Part shown: positions 54,504 through 63,991 of the stretch, one piece after another | Numbering within the stretch: position 1 is the stretch's first letter | Layout of the letters: every line of letters begins with the position of its first letter | Source of the DNA: Alcaligenes faecalis | GTDB taxonomy: Bacteria > Pseudomonadota > Gammaproteobacteria > Burkholderiales > Burkholderiaceae_B | Length of the DNA: 64,000 bases | Direction: 5' to 3' | Assembly (NCBI RefSeq): GCF_009497775.1 | Contig: NZ_CP031012.1 | Location: forward strand, 2,666,001 to 2,730,000 | Position numbers and translations under genes: made by a program | Notes under the pieces: generated by a model | Database searches by the model: none | What the model saw: the letters and a program-made list of their open reading frames with translations, nothing else | Told to the model about the DNA's origin: nothing

Positions 54504-56591
54504 TCAAACTCCTGCTGCCGCTTGAGCCGGCAATGGCTCGTACGGAGTTTCGGCAGAATGCGGCTCCGTGCTGCGACGTGCTTTCAGCACGCAACGGATG
54601 CCAAAGAACACCATGCTCAAGACCACGAAGATGAACAGACCGCACAAGGTAGAGTTCACGTAATCGTTGAAAATAACCTGCTGCATCTGCTCCAGGGATT
54701 TGGCCGGTGCCATAACGGTTTGTTCCGCCAGACCTTTCTGATACACCTTGGCGTGGGCCAAGAAGCCGATCTTGGGATCGGGGTGGAACATTTTCTGGAA
54801 GCCGGCAAACAGCGTGCAAATCAACAGCCAGATAGTGGGAACGACCGTTACCCATGCGTAACGGTCTTTCTTCATCTTGAAGAGCACCACCGTACCCAGC
54901 ACCAGCGCCACCGCTGCCAGCATCTGGTTGGCGATACCAAACAAAGGCCACAAGGTGTTGATACCACCCAGCGGATCGACCACACCCTGATACAGGAAGT
55001 AGCCCCACGCCGCCACGCACAAGGAAGTGGCAATCAGGTTGGCAACCAGGGACTCCGTGCGCCGCAAGCCCGGCACAAAGGTGCCCATCAAGTCTTGCAG
55101 CATGAAGCGACCCGCACGAGTACCAGCGTCCACTGCCGTCAGAATGAACAGGGCTTCAAACAGAATGGCGAAGTGATACCAGAAGCTCATCATCGCAGGC
55201 CCGCCGATGACGTTGTGCAGGATGAAGGCCATGCCCACAGCCAGGGTTGGAGCACCACCGGCACGAGAAATAATGCTGTTTTCACCCACGTTGCTGGCCA
55301 TTTCAGTCAGGTCAGCAGGGGTAATCAGAAAGCCCCAGCTGGACACCACTTGCGCAGCCTGTTCAGGCGTGGTGCCAATCAAGGCTGCCGGGCTGTTCAT
55401 GGCGTAGTAAATACCGGGTTCGATCACGCAAGCGGCGACCAACGCCATGATGGCCACAAAGGATTCCATCAGCATGCCACCGTAACCGATGTAGCGCGCC
55501 TGGGTTTCATTTTCGATCATCTTGGGCGTGGTGCCCGAGGAAATCAAAGCGTGGAAACCGGACACGGCACCGCAAGCAATGGTAATGAACAGGAAGGGGA
55601 ACAAACTGCCGGACCAGACTGGGCCAGTGCCATCAATAAACTTGGTGGTAGCCGGCATTTTCAGCTCGGGTGCCACGATCACAATCCCGATAGCCAGACC
55701 CACAATGGTGCCGATTTTCAGGAAGGTGGACAGATAATCACGCGGAGCCAGCAGCAACCACACGGGCAGCACGGCGGCAATAAAGCCGTAAATAATCAGC
55801 GCCCAGGTCAGCTCTTCGCCATTCAGGGTGAAGAATGGCCCCCAGGTTGGGTGCGCGGCCACATCCTGGCCATAGACAATGGCGGCCAGCAGGAAGATCA
55901 GCCCGATCACCGAGACCTCGCCAATACGGCCCGGCCTCAGGAAGCGCAGATAAATCCCCATGAAAATGGCCAGCGGAATCGTTGCCGCCACCGTAAAGGT
56001 GCCCCATGGCGAGTTGATCAGGGCCTTGACCACAATCAGCGCCAGCACAGCCAGGATGATGACCATGATCATGAAGGCGCCAAACAGCGCAATCACACCG
56101 GGCACCGTGCCCAGCTCGGACTTGATCAGATCCCCCAGCGAGCGCCCGTCGCGGCGCATGGAGATGAACAGAACCGTGAAGTCCTGCACCGCCCCCGCAA
56201 ACACCACACCGGCCAGAATCCAGAGCATGCCGGGCAGATAGCCCATCTGCGCAGCCAGCACCGGCCCGACCAGAGGACCTGCCCCTGCAATAGCGGCAAA
56301 ATGGTGCCCGAAGAGCACGTGTTTATTGGTCGGTACGTAATCCAGACCATCGTTATGACGCCAGGCAGGCGTCATGCGGGTGGCGTCCAGCTCAAAGACC
56401 TTACGAGCAATGAAACGACTGTAATAACGATAGGCAATTAAATAGACGCAGACTGCGGCGACTACGATCCATAGAGCATTGATGCTCTCCCCCCGGCTTA
56501 GTGCCACCGTTCCCAGGGCAAAGGCCCCCAGCACTGCAACCAGCACCCAAATCAAATGCTGTTTTATAAAACCGCCCTCTTCTCTGCTCAT
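54504..56591 (-). CDS. cstA: Carbon starvation protein CstA (pyruvate/peptide transporter)
   Basis: A 695-residue inner-membrane protein with about 16-18 hydrophobic helices. The signature HHFAAIAGAGPLVGPVLAAQMGYLPG near residue 85-110 and GGMLMESFVAIMALVAA are characteristic. E. coli CstA and BtsT import pyruvate and possibly peptides during carbon starvation. GGAGG five bases before the ATG at 56591 fixes the start. It is coupled to ybdD downstream. A strongly regulated promoter (CRP or similar) would be expected upstream; I cannot identify one by eye. Confidence 0.93.
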   Translation of the reverse strand: MSREEGGFIKQHLIWVLVAVLGAFALGTVALSRGESINALWIVVAAVCVYLIAYRYYSRFIARKVFELDATRMTPAWRHNDGLDYVPTNKHVLFGHHFAAIAGAGPLVGPVLAAQMGYLPGMLWILAGVVFAGAVQDFTVLFISMRRDGRSLGDLIKSELGTVPGVIALFGAFMIMVIILAVLALIVVKALINSPWGTFTVAATIPLAIFMGIYLRFLRPGRIGEVSVIGLIFLLAAIVYGQDVAAHPTWGPFFTLNGEELTWALIIYGFIAAVLPVWLLLAPRDYLSTFLKIGTIVGLAIGIVIVAPELKMPATTKFIDGTGPVWSGSLFPFLFITIACGAVSGFHALISSGTTPKMIENETQARYIGYGGMLMESFVAIMALVAACVIEPGIYYAMNSPAALIGTTPEQAAQVVSSWGFLITPADLTEMASNVGENSIISRAGGAPTLAVGMAFILHNVIGGPAMMSFWYHFAILFEALFILTAVDAGTRAGRFMLQDLMGTFVPGLRRTESLVANLIATSLCVAAWGYFLYQGVVDPLGGINTLWPLFGIANQMLAAVALVLGTVVLFKMKKDRYAWVTVVPTIWLLICTLFAGFQKMFHPDPKIGFLAHAKVYQKGLAEQTVMAPAKSLEQMQQVIFNDYVNSTLCGLFIFVVLSMVFFGIRCVLKARRSTEPHSAETPYEPLPAQAAAGV

Positions 56592-57113
56592 AGAGCCTCC
56601 ACGATTTTGCATTAAGTAAGCCTGTCACCAACTTTTTCCTCTGGCAGCACTTCTGATCTGAAGAAGTCGCCAGCTGCCGGTACAAGAGGCGCCATACCGC
56701 GTGGGGCAGGCGTTCTTGCAGGGTCGGCACAGTCGCTTGGTACTGTGCGTTCCCGAACCGGCAGGGTTTGAAAGCGCGCCAAAGCGCACTTTCCAAAAGG
56801 GTGTCGGCACGCCCGCAGGCGCACCAAACTCATTCATGAATCAATCTGGGGTAGGCATAAGCCAGGCGCTTTTGAGAGGACAAGCGCTCTTTAATCCTTG
56901 GGAGCATAGTGAAAACGCGTACTCAAAACACCGCGCATTTTCCCTAAGCCCTATCACTTTCCTTATATAGAAATGCTAAGCAGGCCCTTTGCTCGATAGC
57001 TTCTATGCATTTAATTTGAGTACGAATGATTTTATACGCTATGATTTCCCTGCAAATCTTTCGTAAAACAAATCATTCATAACGAAATGGTATAGGCAAA
57101 AAAAGGACTCATG
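56592..57113. other. Divergent intergenic region between cstA and ehuB
   Basis: About 520 bases. The half next to ehuB is AT-rich and carries a 9-bp inverted repeat (below); the half next to cstA is GC-rich and holds imperfect stems but no supported gene. Short frames on both strands have no ribosome-binding site. Confidence 0.45.
57024..57078 (+). promoter_or_regulatory. Operator-like sites upstream of the ehu operon
   Basis: GAATGATTT (57024-57032) and AAATCATTC (57070-57078) are perfect 9-bp inverted arms 37 bases apart, and a further ATGATTT lies at 57041-57047, in direct orientation 15 bases from the first. Repeated ATGATTT units suggest binding of a dimeric regulator. Confidence 0.4.
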
Positions 57114-57977
57114 ATGAAATTACAATCCAAGCCCCTCTGCGCGTTGGCCTTTGCCCTGCTGGGTACCATGGCTGCCGCCTCCAGCGCCCACGCGGTCACG
57201 CTAGAACAAGTCAAAGAGCGCGGCGTGATTCGCGTCGCCGTTGCTAATGAAATTCCGTACGGATTCATGGACATGTCCGGCAAAGCCCAAGGCGCTGGCC
57301 CCGAAGTGGCCCAGGCCATCATGGAGCGCCTGGGTGTCAAAGAGATCAAATGGGAAACTGCCAACTTCGGCTCCCTGATCCCCGGCCTGCAAGCCAAACG
57401 CTTTGATATGGTGGCCGCCGAAATGGCCATCCTGCCGCAACGTTGCAATACCGTGCTGTTCTCCGAGCCCAACAGCTCCTACGGCGAAGGCCTGCTGGTG
57501 GCCAAAGGCAACCCCAAGAACATTCACTCCTACGAAGACTTCGCCAAGACCGATCACAAGATCGCCATCATGGCGGGTGCCGATCAGCTGGAAATGATGC
57601 AGGCTCTGGGCGTGCCCGATGATCGCATGATCACCATTTCCAACAATGCCGATGCCATCTCCACCGTGGCAACAGGCCGTGCCGACGCCTATGCCGCAAC
57701 CGGCCAGACCGCCAGCGACCTGGCCTCCAAAGGGGGCGGCAAAGTGGAGCTGGCCGCCGAGTTCAAGGACCCCATCATTGATGGCAACCCGGTTCGTAGC
57801 TGGGGCGGTTTTGCCTTTGCCAAGGAGTCCGAGGACCTGCGCAACGCGGTGAACAAGGAACTGGCCGAATTCAAGAAAACCGATGAATGGAAAGCCATCC
57901 TGAGCAAGCACGGCTTTACCGAAGAAGACGCCACGCACTCGTTTGAGAAATCCACGGAACAGCTGTGTAAAGCCTGA
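57114..57977 (+). CDS. ehuB: Ectoine/hydroxyectoine ABC transporter substrate-binding protein EhuB
   Basis: A 287-residue periplasmic binding protein of the polar amino acid family. A Sec signal peptide (residues 1-24, ending SAHA) is followed by GVIRVAVANEIPYGFMDMSGKAQGAGPEVAQAI, which matches Sinorhizobium EhuB, and QRCNTVLFSEP. It captures ectoine and hydroxyectoine for import as osmoprotectants or nutrients. AAGGA six bases upstream selects the ATG at 57114 over the ATG at 57111. It is the first gene of the ehuBCDA operon, and the divergent side is cstA. Confidence 0.88.
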   Translation: MKLQSKPLCALAFALLGTMAAASSAHAVTLEQVKERGVIRVAVANEIPYGFMDMSGKAQGAGPEVAQAIMERLGVKEIKWETANFGSLIPGLQAKRFDMVAAEMAILPQRCNTVLFSEPNSSYGEGLLVAKGNPKNIHSYEDFAKTDHKIAIMAGADQLEMMQALGVPDDRMITISNNADAISTVATGRADAYAATGQTASDLASKGGGKVELAAEFKDPIIDGNPVRSWGGFAFAKESEDLRNAVNKELAEFKKTDEWKAILSKHGFTEEDATHSFEKSTEQLCKA

Positions 57978-58079
57978 TCCTTCACCTGCGGGTAAGGCGG
58001 CCGCACGGGCCTGCGCGGCCCCTTGCAAGAGCCGACAGAGCACCGAACGTGCACCGCCTGCCCTTGTCTGGAACCTGAT

Positions 58080-58751
58080 ATGGATTGGTTAAGTTACAGC
58101 TCCGCCCTGATGGACGGGGCCTGGGTCACCATACAGCTCACCCTGTATTCCACCGTCGTGGGAGCCATCGCCTCCTTTGCCCTGGGCATAGGCAGGCTTT
58201 CCCACTCGGTGGCCCTGCGCTCGCTGTCCGTCACCATTATTGAAGTTTTTCGCGGTACCTCTTTACTGGTACAACTGTTCTGGCTGTACTTTGCCCTGCC
58301 TATTCTGGGCGAGTCCATGGGCCTGGACTGGCGTCTGGACCCGGTCGTGGCGGGCACCCTGGCCCTGGGTCTGAACATTGGCGCCTACGGGGCCGAAGTG
58401 GTACGTGGTGCCATCCAGGCCGTGCCGCATTCCCAACTGGAAGCGGCCAAGGCCCTGGACTTTACCGAGCGCCAAACCCTGTGGCGCATCAGCCTGCCCC
58501 AGGCCATCCCGGAAATGATGCCCAGCTTCGGGAATCTGGCTGTACAGAACCTGAAAGATACGGCTCTGGTCTCCCTGATCAGCCTGGGAGACTTGAGCTT
58601 CAGAGCTGAACAAATACGCAACTTCACCCAGGACAGCACCACCATCTACACCCTGCTCTTGCTGATGTACTTTGGCATGGCACTCGTGCTGACGGTCCTG
58701 ATGAAATTGCTGGAACGCGCAACCGGCCGCTGGCGCGCGCAAAGGAGCTGA
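58080..58751 (+). CDS. ehuC: Ectoine ABC transporter permease EhuC
   Basis: A 223-residue inner-membrane permease of the His/Glu type with five hydrophobic helices. The cytoplasmic EAA loop, AAKALDFTERQTLWRISLPQAIPEMMP, which docks the ATPase, is at about residues 120-145. EVFRGTSLLVQLFWLYFALP is the family helix after the first loop. The ATG at 58080 is used; a longer frame from 58023 adds Cys/Thr-rich residues outside the family. It lies about 100 bases after ehuB and is coupled to ehuD (2-base gap). Confidence 0.9.
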   Translation: MDWLSYSSALMDGAWVTIQLTLYSTVVGAIASFALGIGRLSHSVALRSLSVTIIEVFRGTSLLVQLFWLYFALPILGESMGLDWRLDPVVAGTLALGLNIGAYGAEVVRGAIQAVPHSQLEAAKALDFTERQTLWRISLPQAIPEMMPSFGNLAVQNLKDTALVSLISLGDLSFRAEQIRNFTQDSTTIYTLLLLMYFGMALVLTVLMKLLERATGRWRAQRS

Positions 58752-58753
58752 AC

Positions 58754-59446
58754 ATGCTGTTTGGTATTGAATGGGACACCAGCAGCAACGGAGCATTTGC
58801 GCTGTCTATCCTGCCTATCCTGCTTAAAGGCTTATGGGTCACCATCCAGGCCGCCGTGCTGGGCTTTGGTGTTGCGGCCGTTTTAGGGCTGATTCTGGCA
58901 GGCCTGAAAAGCGTTCGTCTGCGCCTGATTTCCTGGCCCGCCTATGTGCTGACCGAGTTCCTGCGCGACACACCTTTGCTGGTGCAATTGTTTTTCCTGT
59001 ACTACGTGCTGCCGGACTACGGCATCGTGCTGCCCGCCTTTCTGACTGGCGCACTGGCGCTGGGTGTGCAGTACAGCGCCTATCTGTCGGAGGTCTATAG
59101 AGCTGGTCTGGAATCCGTCACCCACGGCCAGACCGAAGCGGCCCGCGCGCTGGATATTTCCCCGCTGCGCACCTTTATAGTCATCACCCTGCCCCAGGCT
59201 ATCCCACGCATCATCCCGGCCATGGGTAACTACCTGGTGTCCATCATGAAAGACGTGCCCGTGCTCTCTGTTGTATCGGTACTGGAAGTCCTGAACGTGG
59301 CCAAGATTATTGGTGACCGTACTTTTAACTACATCATTCCCCTGTCCATGGTGGGCGGCCTGTATCTGCTGCTGACCCTCCTGGCTTCGGCTGGGGTACG
59401 AGCGCTGGACCAGCGTTTGCCCAAGCAAGGAATCCCCCTGCGATGA
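58754..59446 (+). CDS. ehuD: Ectoine ABC transporter permease EhuD
   Basis: A 230-residue permease partner of EhuC. It shows the [23 protein letters not shown] helix and the EAA loop ([30 protein letters not shown]) that contacts EhuA. It overlaps the ehuA gene by 4 bp (ATGA) and starts 2 bases after ehuC, so the three are translationally coupled. The two permeases form the heterodimeric pore for ectoine. Confidence 0.9.
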   Translation: MLFGIEWDTSSNGAFALSILPILLKGLWVTIQAAVLGFGVAAVLGLILAGLKSVRLRLISWPAYVLTEFLRDTPLLVQLFFLYYVLPDYGIVLPAFLTGALALGVQYSAYLSEVYRAGLESVTHGQTEAARALDISPLRTFIVITLPQAIPRIIPAMGNYLVSIMKDVPVLSVVSVLEVLNVAKIIGDRTFNYIIPLSMVGGLYLLLTLLASAGVRALDQRLPKQGIPLR

Positions 59447-60225
59447 CTGACACAAACCCCATCATTCAATTTGACAATGTCACCAAGAAATTTGGTGATG
59501 TCACCGTCCTGGACTCCTTGAACTTTCAGGTGCAGCCGGGTGAGAAAGTCACCATCATCGGCCCTTCCGGTTCCGGTAAATCCACCGTGCTGCGCATTCT
59601 GATGACACTGGAAACCATAGACGATGGCGTCATCACGGTAGCGGGCAAGCCCCTCTGGCACGAGCGGGTCGATGACAAGCTGGTGCCTGCCAGCCAGAAC
59701 CATTTGCGCGAAATGCGCAAGGAAATGGGCATGGTGTTCCAGCAGTTCAACCTGTTCCCGCACATGACGGTAATGCGCAATGTGACTGAAGCGCCCACCC
59801 ATGTGCTGGGCCTGTCCAAAGAACAGGCACGCGAGCGGGCCACCAAATATCTGGATCTGGTGGGCCTGATCGACCATGCGGACAAATTCCCCAGCCAGCT
59901 CTCCGGCGGGCAGCAACAGCGAGTGGGGATTGCTCGGGCCCTGGCCATGGAACCGAACATTCTGCTATTTGACGAGCCCACCTCGGCCCTGGACCCGGAG
60001 CTGGTGGGCGAAGTGCTGGGCGTCATTCAAAAGCTGAGTCAGGAACAGGATCTGACGATTCTGCTGGTGACCCACGAAATGCAATTTGCCAAGGAAGTCT
60101 CAGACCGCGTCTGCTTCTTTGATAAAGGCGTGATCGTGGAATCCGGCCCGCCCGAACAAGTGTTCTGCAATCCGCAGGAAGCACGGACACAGGCGTTCTT
60201 GAGCAATTTCATTCAGGCGGCTTAG
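59443..60225 (+). CDS. ehuA: Ectoine ABC transporter ATPase EhuA
   Basis: A 260-residue ATPase of the HisP/GlnQ type. Walker A is GPSGSGKST near residue 41-49, the Q-loop lies in [14 protein letters not shown], the signature [21 protein letters not shown] near 153-173, and Walker [14 protein letters not shown] near 173-185, followed by the H-loop LVTHEM. A small insert ([19 protein letters not shown]) after strand 2 is typical of EhuA-like proteins. It powers the EhuC/EhuD pore. It ends the ehuBCDA operon. Confidence 0.93.
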   Translation: MTDTNPIIQFDNVTKKFGDVTVLDSLNFQVQPGEKVTIIGPSGSGKSTVLRILMTLETIDDGVITVAGKPLWHERVDDKLVPASQNHLREMRKEMGMVFQQFNLFPHMTVMRNVTEAPTHVLGLSKEQARERATKYLDLVGLIDHADKFPSQLSGGQQQRVGIARALAMEPNILLFDEPTSALDPELVGEVLGVIQKLSQEQDLTILLVTHEMQFAKEVSDRVCFFDKGVIVESGPPEQVFCNPQEARTQAFLSNFIQAA

Positions 60226-60328
60226 CAGCCCCTACGCACTCCGCCACTTGAGCGTGGTTCTGCCCTGCAAGTTACGCATGACAAAGGCACAGCCGGATGC
60301 CTGCGTCGGCTCCAGATACACACGTAGT

Positions 60329-60366
60329 TAAGACTTGGTGTTCATGATCTCTGTCACCAAGTCTTA
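60329..60366. terminator. Inverted repeat between ehuA and the DUF2239 gene
   Basis: TAAGACTTGGTG (60329-60340) and CACCAAGTCTTA (60355-60366) are perfect 12-bp arms with a 14-base loop, placed between convergent genes. The tails are only moderately A/T-rich. Confidence 0.6.
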
Positions 60367-60372
60367 TTAAGA

Positions 60373-60975
60373 CTAGGGTGTCGCCGGAGTTTCCGCCAGC
60401 TTGATCGCATGCTCCCGCACATCTTCCGGCCAAGCAGCCAGCAGGGTTTTGAAGCGCTCCTGCTCATCCGCAAACAAGGCTCGCATGGCTTCTTCAAAAC
60501 CAGGCAAATCACCACCAATTGCGGTCATGAAGTTATAGGCCCGCTCCTGCGCCTGACGGCGCTGATCTTTTGCGGCACTGGCACGGCGAGCTTCTTCAAC
60601 CAGTTTGCGTAGCGCAACCGATGCTCCACCGGGTTGAGTCGCCAGCCAATCCCAATGGCGGGGCAACAAGGTTACTTCGCGGGGAACCACGCCCAGCTTA
60701 GGGCGACCACGGCCGCGTGGAGCCTCCTTTTCTGCCTGCTCAACCTCAGCTTCAGGAGCATCCACTGGCGCATAGCGTTGTGCCAGTTCCTCGTCTGTCC
60801 CTTGAGTATTCACATCCACAAAGCGGCCTGTCACATCGTCAAAGATCAGCACGGGATCGTTAACCCGGCTCTCCAGCACTTTCTTCACGGCCAGCACATT
60901 GGCCAGCATGGGACCGGACGCGATACGGCGGTGACCCATAAAGCTGGTGTAGGTATTGGGGTAAGTCGTTTTCAT
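60373..60975 (-). CDS. DUF2239-family protein
   Basis: A 200-residue soluble protein of family DUF2239. Typical features are FMGHRRIASGPMLANVLAVKKVLE at the start, LIFDDVTGRFVDVN, an acidic linker, a GRGRPKLGVVPREVTLLPRHWDWLATQPGGASVALRKLVEEAR block, and an alpha-helical C-terminus. The GRGRPK piece is an AT-hook-like motif, so DNA contact is possible, but the family has no known function. It lies between the ehu and ect gene sets, on the ect strand, and could be carried with them by chance. Confidence 0.75.
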   Translation of the reverse strand: MKTTYPNTYTSFMGHRRIASGPMLANVLAVKKVLESRVNDPVLIFDDVTGRFVDVNTQGTDEELAQRYAPVDAPEAEVEQAEKEAPRGRGRPKLGVVPREVTLLPRHWDWLATQPGGASVALRKLVEEARRASAAKDQRRQAQERAYNFMTAIGGDLPGFEEAMRALFADEQERFKTLLAAWPEDVREHAIKLAETPATP

Positions 60976-61270
60976 AGCAAAACCAATGCTTCGATTAAGA
61001 AGCCCCTATTTTTACCCGGATGATATTAATCAGTCAATATTATCCGGGTATAAATAAAAAGGTGTTGCTAATTGAGCGCATTAAAACCGGCAAATCCTGA
61101 CCAACTGTCATCACAAAGATTCCAGTGCAAGCCTAGTCATAGCTACTGAATATCTCTTCTAACGGCTTTCTGAACCCAGGCCAGTCAATAAGAGGAAGAC
61201 CAGCCACCTCTGCCCAAGCCCGGTCCCGGTGGCTTGCCTCCCCCCCCCCTGTTCACGATCTTGAACCCAC
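60976..61270. other. Intergenic region between ectD and the DUF2239 gene
   Basis: About 300 bases containing a run of nine C near 61242 and no supported gene. It should hold the promoter of the DUF2239 gene. Confidence 0.45.
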
Positions 61271-61304
61271 AAAAAACGCCCCCTGAAATAGCTTCAGGGA
61301 GCGT
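61271..61304 (-). terminator. Rho-independent terminator after ectD
   Basis: On the minus strand ACGCTCCCTGAA and TTCAGGGGGCGT form a 12-bp stem (one G-U pair) with a 5-base loop, followed by TTTTTT. Confidence 0.85.
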
Positions 61305-61349
61305 CTTATCCGGCCAGGTCTGCACCCAAGGCGCAGACCTTCTTCTTGC

Positions 61350-62273
61350 TTAGGACTCCAGCAGCGGTCCGTTCAATGGCGTCAGGACAGGGAACTGCCC
61401 GCGAGTCGCCACATGCGCAGGACGGGGTGTCAGCCCCTGCTTGGGATCACCCACGCAGTTTTCCACGCTGTTATAGACCGTAAACACATTGGCTCGTGGC
61501 CAAGGCGAGATATTGCTGGCCGAACCATGCAAGGTATTGCAGTCAAAAAAGATCACCGAACCAGCCTTGGCGGTAATGGCTTCTATCCCCCCCTGATCCA
61601 CCAGCAAACGCAGGCTGATCGGATCGGGCACGCCATACTCCTGCTTGCGCAAGGATTCCTTGTAATGGTTGTCCGGTGTCTGCCCCGTGCAAGAGATGAA
61701 CTGACGGTGCGAACCCGGTACCAGCATCAAGGGGCCATTGCACACATTATTGTCTGTCAGCAGCACCGAGCAACTTAAAGCGCGCATTTGCGGCATGCCA
61801 TCTTCGATATGCCAGGTCTCGAAGTCCGAATGCCAGTAAAACTCCTTGCCGGTAAAGCCCGGTTTCAGGTTGGCACGGGACTGATGAACATACACATCCG
61901 AGCCCAGAATCTGGCGGGCCACATCCAGCACACGCGGATCGCGCACCAGGCGGGCAATCAGCTCGCTGAGTTCATGCACCCGAAAGATCGAGCGCACGGC
62001 CTGACTGCCCTTTTCCACCACGGCCTCTTCACGCGACAAGATGCCGGGGTCGGTGCTCATGGCTTCCACATTGCCCAGCAAGGCTTGCACTTCCTGCGCA
62101 TTGAACAAATCAGGCAGCAGTAAAAAGCCGTTGTCCTCGTACTCCCGCAGCTGGGACTTGTTCAAAGGCTGGCTACCTACCGGATCCGGATACACCACCG
62201 GCTCCTGGCGGCTGACGATGGCCGCCGTTCGTTCTGTACGAGAGGTGTACAGATCGCTCATGGTCACTGTCAT
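61350..62273 (-). CDS. ectD: Ectoine 5-hydroxylase
   Basis: A 307-residue Fe(II)/2-oxoglutarate dioxygenase that turns ectoine into 5-hydroxyectoine. The EctD signature FYWHSDFETWHIEDGMPQMRAL carries the iron ligands His and Asp, and the distal histidine is in NTLHGSASNISPW. AAGGAG lies six bases before the ATG at 62273; another ATG one codon upstream is too close to it. It is the last gene of the ect set after ectC (about 18-base gap) and ends at a terminator. Confidence 0.95.
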   Translation of the reverse strand: MTVTMSDLYTSRTERTAAIVSRQEPVVYPDPVGSQPLNKSQLREYEDNGFLLLPDLFNAQEVQALLGNVEAMSTDPGILSREEAVVEKGSQAVRSIFRVHELSELIARLVRDPRVLDVARQILGSDVYVHQSRANLKPGFTGKEFYWHSDFETWHIEDGMPQMRALSCSVLLTDNNVCNGPLMLVPGSHRQFISCTGQTPDNHYKESLRKQEYGVPDPISLRLLVDQGGIEAITAKAGSVIFFDCNTLHGSASNISPWPRANVFTVYNSVENCVGDPKQGLTPRPAHVATRGQFPVLTPLNGPLLES

Positions 62274-62291
62274 CATGCTCTCCTTAGGTCT

Positions 62292-62684
62292 TCAGTCTTC
62301 CACGATGGCTGGGTAGACCCCTTTCTCATCGTGAACTTCCTGACCGGTCAGGGGCGGATTGAACACGCAGATCACTCGCAGCGGCTCTTTGCCACCGCGC
62401 AGATAGTGTTCATCGTGCTGGTCCAGGGCATAGACCACGCCTGGGCCCAAATCGTATTTCTTGCCGTCGGCAACGGTTTCGATTTCGCCATCGCCCTCGA
62501 TGCACCACACCGCTTCCAGGTGATTCTGGTAGTGGATGTGGGTCTCGGTGCCAGGAAAAATAACGGTTTCATGAAAGGAAAAACCCATGCCGTCTTTCTT
62601 GAGCAAAACACGGCGACTGACCCAGGTGTCTGTGCGCACCTCATCACGGGTTCCAATCACATCTTGCACGTTCTTCACCAACAT
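62292..62684 (-). CDS. ectC: L-ectoine synthase
   Basis: A 130-residue cupin enzyme that cyclises N-gamma-acetyl-diaminobutyrate to ectoine. [17 protein letters not shown] is the typical start and [23 protein letters not shown] the metal-binding cupin motif. The start overlaps the ectB stop as TAATG, so the two are translationally coupled; GGAGGAG lies 9 bases upstream. It is followed after 18 bases by ectD. Confidence 0.95.
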   Translation of the reverse strand: MLVKNVQDVIGTRDEVRTDTWVSRRVLLKKDGMGFSFHETVIFPGTETHIHYQNHLEAVWCIEGDGEIETVADGKKYDLGPGVVYALDQHDEHYLRGGKEPLRVICVFNPPLTGQEVHDEKGVYPAIVED

Positions 62685-63991
62685 TAGCGTGCTCCTCCAA
62701 TCTTCAGAATCTTGGCCTGTGTGCCGCGCTTGGACAGGCACTGGGCCACGCTGCGTTCAATAATGTCCAGACCTTGGCTCAGCTCTTCATTGCTGATGGT
62801 CAGGGCAGGCAGCAGCTTCAGAACCTCGTCGTGGGCGCCCGAAGTTTCAATCACCAGACCTTGCTTGAAAGCCTGTGCGGCGATTTCATTGGCCAGACCG
62901 GCACCGGGTGGTGTCACCAGGCCCTGAATCAAGCCGCGACCACGCACACTCAAGCCACGATCGGGATAGCTGTGCACCAGATTTTCCAGCCAGTCGCGCA
63001 CTTGGCGCTCCTTGCCCTGGATCTCGACTTCAAAGTCTTCATTGGCCCAGTAGCTTTCCAACGCTTGAGCGGCGGTCACGAAAGCCAGGTTATTGCCACG
63101 GAAGGTGCCGTTATGGGCGCTGGGCTTCCACACGTCCAGTTCAGGACGCAGCAGGACCAGGGACATGGGCAGTCCAAAGCCGGACAGGGATTTGGACAAG
63201 GTGATGATGTCAGGGCTGATACCGGCCTGCTCGAAGCTGAAGAAACGGCCCGTACGACCGCAACCGACTTGAATGTCATCGACAATCAGCAGCATGTCGT
63301 GCTCGCGGCACAGACGTTGCAACTCACGCAGCCAACGCTGTGTGGCCACGTTCACGCCCCCTTCACCTTGCACGGTTTCCACGATGACCGCGGCAGGATG
63401 GTCCAGGCCACTGCTGGGATCTTCCAGCAAGCGCTCCAGATAAGCCATCGTGTTGACGTCCGGGCCCAAGTACCCGTCATAGGGCATGAACGAGGTATTG
63501 CCCAGGGCCACACCCGCTGCACTACGAAATTTGGAGTTCGCCGTCACTGCCAGGGAACCCGTGCTGACGCCGTGGAAACCGTGCGTAAAGGAAATCACAT
63601 TCTGGCGACCCTTGACCTGACGTGCCAGTTTTAACGCCGCCTCCACGGCATTGGTGCCGGTAGGCCCCGTAAACTGCAAGCGGTAGTCCCACCCGCGCGG
63701 TTTGAGCAGAACTTTGTCCACCGTTTCAAGAAAGTATTTCTTGGCGCTGGTGGCCATGTCCAAACCGTGTACCAAGCCGTCGGTGTTCAGGTATTCAATC
63801 AGCTTTTCTTTCAGATGGGGATTGTTATGCCCGTAGTTGAGCGTACCGGCCCCACTGAAAAAATCGATGTATTGCCTGCCTGACTCGTCCTCCAAGACCG
63901 AGCCTCGGGCTTTGTTGAAAATGACCGGGAAGGACCGGACGTAGCCCCTTACTTCAGACTCCATCCGGTCGAATATTTTTAAATCAGTCAT
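62684..63991 (-). CDS. ectB: Diaminobutyrate-2-oxoglutarate transaminase
   Basis: A 435-residue PLP enzyme of the class III aminotransferase family that makes L-2,4-diaminobutyrate from aspartate semialdehyde in ectoine synthesis. The start [31 protein letters not shown] is the EctB hallmark. [15 protein letters not shown] holds the cofactor aspartate and [15 protein letters not shown] the Schiff-base lysine. It is complete in the window; GAGGAAA precedes the ATG. The acetyltransferase gene ectA is expected just beyond the right edge. Confidence 0.95.
   Translation of the reverse strand: MTDLKIFDRMESEVRGYVRSFPVIFNKARGSVLEDESGRQYIDFFSGAGTLNYGHNNPHLKEKLIEYLNTDGLVHGLDMATSAKKYFLETVDKVLLKPRGWDYRLQFTGPTGTNAVEAALKLARQVKGRQNVISFTHGFHGVSTGSLAVTANSKFRSAAGVALGNTSFMPYDGYLGPDVNTMAYLERLLEDPSSGLDHPAAVIVETVQGEGGVNVATQRWLRELQRLCREHDMLLIVDDIQVGCGRTGRFFSFEQAGISPDIITLSKSLSGFGLPMSLVLLRPELDVWKPSAHNGTFRGNNLAFVTAAQALESYWANEDFEVEIQGKERQVRDWLENLVHSYPDRGLSVRGRGLIQGLVTPPGAGLANEIAAQAFKQGLVIETSGAHDEVLKLLPALTISNEELSQGLDIIERSVAQCLSKRGTQAKILKIGGAR

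Noticed and set aside
54447..56441. A 664-codon open frame on the plus strand
   Set aside because: It mirrors cstA; the product is H/Q/G-rich with no recognisable domain, a usual shadow of GC-rich membrane protein genes.
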